NCBI GenBank assembly: GCA_015501595.1
Contig: JADNRX010000041.1
Coordinates: 62,001 to 126,000 of the forward strand
Direction: 5' to 3'
DNA: 64,000 nucleotides
DNA from: Hymenopellis radicata
Lineage: Eukaryota > Basidiomycota > Agaricomycetes > Agaricales > Physalacriaceae
Part shown: piece by piece, positions 58,354 to 64,000 of the stretch
Numbering within the stretch: the stretch's first letter is position 1
Layout: each line of letters begins with the position of its first letter
Position numbers and translations under genes: made by a program
Notes under the pieces: generated by a model
Told to the model about the DNA's origin: nothing
Seen by the model: only the letters and a program-made list of their open reading frames with translations
Database searches by the model: none

Positions 58354-59053
58354 GGGCGGTGATGGGCGTGTTTTGGGGTAGAGGTGGTCCTGGAATGGAA
58401 TTGTGGCTGGTGGAATGGAGACGTGAGCGCCCAATCAGCACAGCAAGAGCAGACGGAGACGCACCTTGGTTGGTACTATTCGGGGTGTAGCTACGGCGCG
58501 AGGGCTATAGATCGGTCGGGGACAGGATGGAAGGGTAGTCCAGGAATGAAGCGATGACTGCTTCGTGAAATCTTACGGTCGGCGTCAGCACACGACCCAG
58601 ATGGAAAAAACGACGCTGGTACACACCTTGATGAGCAGGGCCGTGGTCCTCGCTGGGTAGATGGGCGCTGCTAACCGAACAATCAGCGCGTCGTCCCGCT
58701 CCAAACCCACACTTTCCACACCCACCTTTGCTCCCAGCTGCCCGGCGTGGATATGTCCCGAATGTAAGGGGGGAGAATTAGACGCGGGTCGTTTGCCTCA
58801 GTCGATGGAGAGCTTGGCCAACGTCGTGGTCGTGGTCGTCGCGTAAAAATGCTCGTCACGTGTGACCATTGTTTGTGTGCAAGCCCAATTCGGCAGCGTC
58901 CGTGTCCCATGTTTTGAAGTTATTCTTTCTGAAACTTGTCCTCTTTGAAAGAATCTGTCAGATCCTTCCATAGTAAATTGAACATTGACTTTCTGAGCCT
59001 TGGTTCCACTGCAAACGCTAGCCCTATCAAGGGGAGTGGCGTCACAGCGGTAC
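58354..59053. other. No recognisable gene
   Basis: Upstream flank of the F-box gene and of the tRNA-Gln gene; short frames only. Confidence 0.5.
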
Positions 59054-59177
59054 GGCGCTATGGTGTAGCGGTAGCACACGGGATTCTGATTCGGTAGGCG
59101 CCCGTAGCCCCCCGGGGATTCTGATTCGGTAGATCTCCGTTCTTCCCGTAACCCAGGTTCGATCCCTGGTAGTGCCT
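59054..59177 (+). tRNA. tRNA-Gln (CTG) with an enlarged, duplicated intron region
   Basis: Acceptor GGCGCTA pairs with TAGTGCC, then T. The anticodon stem is CGGGA with TCCCG and the loop TTCTGAT. Between the anticodon and the 3' stem lie about 50 nt, because a 35-nt segment is duplicated: GGGATTCTGATTCGGTAG occurs at 59080-59097 and again at 59115-59132, each with a CTG. The first copy pairs best with the 3' stem; the second would leave one mismatch. The T arm (CCAGG TTCGATC CCTGG) is normal. Functional if the whole insert is removed as intron, otherwise a tRNA pseudogene. Confidence 0.8.
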
Positions 59178-59549
59178 TCCTCTTCTTCTGTTTTTTTTTT
59201 GCGCCCATCGCCTTACTTTTCTTGTCACGTGTTTCTTTGCGCCAACATCGCTAACGCTCTCAAACCCTTACTTATCATGACTTTACTGTTGCGGAGCTTA
59301 AGAAGATTCAAGAAGGAGGAAAGTGGTGGTGGAGGTTTTTAAGAGCAGAGAGCTAAGAATTTGGAAGTCATGTCAGAGACTGTATCACAACGCGCCTAGG
59401 GAACGGGCTGGTGGAAACGGAGTATGGTGGTAGAGAAAACAGTATGTATGAGAATGCAACCAGTTACCAGATGCGCTTTCAATGCATCTGCTAGGATACA
59501 CTAGCATGCGAAGATTAGCACCTAGAGGAAGAACAACTCGAAGGAAGAG
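59178..59549. other. No gene seen
   Basis: Flank between the tRNA-Gln gene and the tandem array; no domain or RNA gene recognised. Confidence 0.5.
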
Positions 59550-61830
59550 CCAGGCCATCGCAGGGTATAGTGAGACCCCATCAAATGCACTCGACGGTTG
59601 ACACTGAAAACGCAATCCAAAACAATGGGTCTGCCGCAGACTACGAAGACGCGCTGCCGCTAAGCGATACGCCTCGAGTGTACATCCTGAGGGAACTGAG
59701 ATAATCCCACATCACAGTGACAGGCATGGAATCAATACAAAAAACGCAGAGATCACGATCATAACGCTACAACACGCGAAACCGCTAAGCGACGCGCCTC
59801 GAGTGGAACTGCTTAGATTTGGTGGTGTGGCACTACAGCAATTGTCACGCCTCATAGTTCCAACTCATACGACAGCAGACAAATCGGCGACCTAGGAAAC
59901 AGAAAAAACAAAGCCTATCGGAACATGCCTACTTGCAGGCAGACCGATGAGTCATACACCTGTGAGTAACGACGGAAGGAGAAGCAATTTCCAAGGTGTG
60001 CGTACATCCAGGTCCGGTTGCAGACAGATCCACGTCGTCGTTGGAGAGAAAATCTAGAAAGCAAGACACCATCCATGCGAAAACGTTCAGTCACACGCCT
60101 ACTGCCTGGTAGTCCTAAAAAGGATGTCAATACCTCAAACACCGAATGAAACCACTAAGCCACATCGGCATGGCAGGCTACACTCCAGAGCAGGTTTACG
60201 GTGGACGTTGCGGGAAAAGCAGGTCCAGTGAATTTCCAGAGCCGTGGAGAACACAACTTAGACTCTGAACAGTAACAGGAAACGGTCCGTTCTGGGTCGG
60301 CCCCAAACCGTCAAAGTTGTGATCAGTTCTTCGACTGAAAAGTTGGCAGTGAAAACACAATCCAAAACAGTCACCCAAAGAGCTATAAAGACGCGCTGCC
60401 GCTAAGCGATGTGCCTCCGGTGTACAGCCTGAGGGAGAGATAGAGGTGGACGCTGTCGGAATCATACAGGTAAAAAAAGGAGACGAAACAATTAATAGGA
60501 CGCGGAACCGCTAAGCAACGCGCCTCGAGTAGAAAAGGTCCCAGTCTGCACTCAGGTTGATGGCGAGTTGGATATGGCTGATTTGTACACCTCACACGAC
60601 ACCAGACGACCTAGGAAACACAAAAAAACCGAACATCCAAAGCAGACAGACACGTAGTACTATTGGGACATACGCTTGTGACTGCCGACAGCGAAACAAA
60701 TGCCAAGCTGTACCGAGTTCCGAGTCCGGTTGCACGATGGAGAAGTCCTCGAAAACAAGATACTATCCATGCGAAAGCGTTTAGTCACACGCCTGCTGTT
60801 GGTAAGACGCTTTGCACCGTACAGCGAGGGAAAGCCGCATCACATCCTAGAAAGGTCCCAATCTGAAGAGCGAAACAGACGTAGAGGGTAGCCATGAGCC
60901 GACCGCCTTCGGAATTCTCTCGCAGGGTACGCGGTTCACGTATGCCAGAAGTACATAAGGGCGGATGACGACAGAAATACTGGCGCCAAGCAGTAAGTCA
61001 GTAGACTAAGACAAAGAGCGAATAACAAAGCACCTGGCGGGATGCAGTAAAGGCTGGAGAATGCGACATTTCACTCCGCATAAGGAAACCACGATCTTCA
61101 CTAAAAGGGAAACACGTCGCCGAAGCAGACTACATGTATAGGTAGCCAAAGGCACGCCACCAAAGGTAAACAAAAAGATTGCACCGAAGATGAGAAGTCA
61201 AAACGCCCGATGGACCCACTAAGCCACATCGGTGTGGCAGCCTGGAATCCAGAGTAGGCTCATGATGACAGTACGGGAAAAAGAACCTACGGAGATTTCC
61301 GAGTCACGTCGCGACCCTAACTTGAGCATCTTGCTTGTGTCGTACGCCGGCTAGTATTGTACTCTCAGACATTGACAACCGCGAGACCGACTTACTTTGG
61401 CACAATCAAGACGCGCGGGTACCACGATGTACAATACCAAGATCAGAACTCGAAGGCGGGCTGTATCGGTGAGGCGAGATACCATCCATGCGAAAGTCCG
61501 GCCGCATCAAGTCCTAAAAAGGTCACCGCTTCGTCAACCGCTTTCAAACACCGAATGAAACCACTGAGCCACATCGGCGTGGCAGGCTGCAGTCCAGAAC
61601 AGGTTCACGGTGGTGGACGTTGCGGGAAAAGAGCCTTCGGGTGTTTCGGAGCATGTTGATCGCCGCTATTGCAACAACAAGTCTAAGCAGGTAAAAAAAC
61701 GAAGGTGTTGCCATTCATGCCAGGCTTCTGTACTGAGACTTCGGTTAGGACTGTCCACTATGGCAATTGGACCAGAATCTATCTCAAAAGACCACATGAC
61801 ACAGCCGGAGAAAGACGCGCTACACTAAGC
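59550..61830. repeat. Decayed tandem array, unit about 700-750 bp
   Basis: The same motifs return in order with divergence: AAGACGCGCTGCCGCTAAGCGAT (59,648; 60,389), TCCATGCGAAAACGTTCAGTCACACGCC (60,073; 60,766; partial 61,484), CACTAAGCCACATCGG followed by TGGCAGGCT and GTTGCGGGAAAAG (60,153; 61,216; 61,567), and AACCGCTAAGCGACGCGCCTCGAGT (59,780; 60,506). Roughly three units are present. Small open frames in it are not conserved between units. Origin unknown: satellite-like DNA, or remains of a repeated gene or element. Confidence 0.6.
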
Positions 61831-61952
61831 CACACGTCTTGACCATATGGAGCCAGTGACTCGGACTCATCTCTCTCTGATTCTCCGTTCATGGACAGGA
61901 CTTGTATGGTTGTGATAAAAGTCGAATAGTTACATATAACAAGTCGACATAA

Positions 61953-64000
61953 TCAGATTAGTTCTGCCTTCACTACTACGCCACTTTCCCTTGACTTATT
62001 CGTATCGCAAAGACGTTCGGCGCCATCCATGACCAAATAAGCATGGTTCTGCAGTTGAGCAGCCGAAGCACGTCGCTCTGGTGTACTATGCACAGCCTTG
62101 TCAGCCGAGTATAGAATCAACATAACGACGGGACCTACAAAGCAAGACAGCATTGCCGAAAACTTTCTGCGTCATAGGAAAGATTCATGCCTTCGGGCGG
62201 GGGCGGGGTCTCCAACGCCCGGGCCCTGTCAGCGAGAAAATCCACTACTGAGGCAGCAATTGAGACACTACTCGCCCACAAAGATTCGCCCGTCCACATC
62301 TCGTATGCCAGACACCCGAGACTCCATATGTCAACCCTTGTGTCGTACATGACTACTAGATCTCCAAGGCTACAGTTCATCATCTCTGGTGCCATCCAAA
62401 AGACGCTACATGCTGCTGGCGTTATGGAACACTTCGTCGCCTTTTCTATTCCAAGCCCACTGTGTAATCCGAATCCACCGATGACACACCGGCCGTCTTC
62501 GAGGAAGATGTTGTCGGAGCACAAGTCCTATATTGATATTAGTGGCGTTGATTACTTATACGAGTGGCGTGAAGGGAAATATTTACGCGGTGAATGATGT
62601 TCATCGTGTCGTGAAGATATCGAAGACCATTGACGATATCCCAGAGATATGCTCTCGCAAGATAGCTATCTCCAAGCGCGCCATACGTGTTCAGAAAATA
62701 GTGCAGGGCGCCGGGCATGTCATATTCAGTAAAATTCGAAAGCCTGTGGGCCTATCGACACTCTACGCAAAAAGAAATGCACAACACGCACGTTTTCGTC
62801 ATCCCAGGCGACGCCTCGATTCTGAAATGCTGAATGACATTCTCGTGGTCGGCCAGGTATAAAAGCGTTTGAACACGTTGAGCCGTCCACTGTGGATACC
62901 TGTCTGACGCATTCGTGTATTTAATCTACTGGGCGACCATCCTCCAGTCCCCTTCATCGACGAGGTAAACACTGCCTCGACTTCCATGCTCAATAAGCAT
63001 GGCTCTCCGTTCCAACGGAAATGTCGGCGCCTGGGGACTGGATCTCAATTCCGCGACCCGAGACTTGACTCCATTACTGGCCTCAACACGATCGAGCCGT
63101 ACGCGCTTATGATTGACAACCACATCCTCAGCAGCTCGCTTTTTAGGACGCGGGGGGCACGAGCATGGGACGCCAGCCACGAAGGGGCACAGCAGGCATA
63201 CACCCTGAAGTGCTTTGAGCGCGAGGAGGAGCTGGCTAACGGACGGACGGGACGTGGGAATCGGGGAGAGGCATTCCATCACAATCGACCACAACCGTTC
63301 CGAGGGAAACTGGTCCTGGGGTGGTCGAGGCGGCGGCCGCTTCAGCGTTAACACCTCGTGGATCAGGGCGACTTCTGCTTTGATATGCGAATATGGAGGC
63401 AATCCCGTGTACAGCTAAAGGCATGGTTGAATTAATTGATATCAAGGCAAGAATACGGCGTACTAACCTCGATGATGGTACAACCTATAGAATAAATATC
63501 CCTAGCGGCGATTTGAGTTGGATTGAACAGTGTGTGATCCATGCACTCTGGCGGCAGCCAACGAATGGAACCTTGGAACGCTCTTGAAGAACTAGCTGAT
63601 GCTTGAGATTCGGCGACGAGGCTCAGTCCAAAGTCGGCTAAGCAACAATGAAAGTCATCCGTCACGAGGATGTTGGCCTACCATCGTAAGCATATGTATG
63701 CACTACGGGGAAACTTTCAGACACACCCCTCGTATATCAGCGTGGACTATCTGTGGATCGAGGCTATGTAGGTACTCGACGCCTTCGACAATTTCAAGTA
63801 CCTAAATAAGTACGAATTAGACCCCTGTGAAACGATACAACGAAAGAAATCGAACCGAATGGGCTCGGTTGTGCTCCGGGTGCATCTGCAGAAACGCCAT
63901 AATGTTACCGTTCGCCATCCAAGGCGATATCAAACAGAAACTGGGAGTAAATAGATCCGCATTGACACCTAGAAATCCCAAAACGTTAGGATGCCGCAAT
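61953..64000 (-). CDS. Protein kinase with two kinase domains (5' end beyond the window)
   Basis: It enters at the right edge with RHPNVLGFLGVN, ISPWMANGNIMAFLQ and, after an intron, GVEYLHSLDPQIVHADIRGANILV, LADFGLSLVAES, RWLPPECMDH and ECLSPIPTSRPSVSQLL: a complete kinase domain of the fungal HGD/HAD-RGANIL type. A linker with a basic patch (PPRPKKRAAED) leads to a second domain with EHGSRGSVYLVDEGDW, GLRYLHDTMNIIHRDLCSDN, then GGFGLHSG where DFG is expected, FWMAPEMMNC, VDIWSLGCLAYEMWTGE and STPERRASAAQLQNHAYL. The second domain thus keeps HRD but lacks the metal-binding Asp, suggesting a pseudokinase. Several introns are inferred. The last exon ends at 61,953. Confidence 0.78.

Overview
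The window reads as the nuclear genome of a basidiomycete fungus, most likely an agaricomycete. Genes are split by many short GT-AG introns (about 45-60 nt). Several protein families are typical of mushrooms and their relatives: KDZ transposase with its companion proteins, a DUF6534-like membrane protein, F-box proteins, HGD/HAD-type fungal kinases and secreted Ser/Ala-rich proteins. tRNA genes carry introns after the anticodon.

Layout. (1) 1-2,700: one arm of a large inverted duplication, holding the 5' end of an alpha/beta hydrolase gene (with a 281-bp MITE in its first intron) and an intact gene for a secreted ADP-ribosyltransferase-like protein. (2) 4,076-9,203: MITEs, two intron-bearing tRNA-Asp genes and a complete 499-aa aldehyde dehydrogenase gene. 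(3) 9,204-31,827: a third tRNA-Asp gene, split by a 22.5-kb nest. The outer element is a 5.4-kb tyrosine-recombinase retrotransposon of Ngaro type (gag-like, RT-RNase H and recombinase ORFs, with split repeats A1...B1-A2-B2). A 9,871-bp KDZ DNA transposon (long inverted repeats, transposase and two companion genes) sits in its second ORF. A 7,226-bp hAT transposon (transposase and one companion gene) sits in its third ORF. A 233-bp mariner-like MITE sits inside the hAT transposase gene. (4) 32,376-39,740: host genes for a DUF6534-like membrane protein, a small helical protein, a short-chain dehydrogenase and a decayed F-box gene. (5) 40,560-44,031: the other arm of the inverted duplication, with a frame-broken second copy of the ADP-ribosyltransferase-like gene and the complete hydrolase gene. 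(6) 44,190-46,823: a coiled-coil protein and a Myb factor. (7) 46,824-59,177: gene-poor stretches, MITEs, a secreted Ser/Ala-rich protein, an F-box protein, tRNA-Phe and an odd tRNA-Gln. (8) 59,550-61,830: a decayed tandem array. (9) 61,953 to the right edge: a kinase gene with two kinase domains, the second lacking the DFG aspartate.

Target-site duplications and reading frames were worked out by hand. Removing each nested element plus one copy of its duplication restores the interrupted frame of the host element exactly, so the order of insertion is clear: tRNA gene, then Ngaro, then KDZ and hAT independently, then the MITE in hAT. The most unusual points are the retroelement placed precisely inside a tRNA gene, a MITE whose terminal CAG could serve as a splice acceptor that rescues the hAT transposase, and the companion genes carried by the KDZ and hAT elements.
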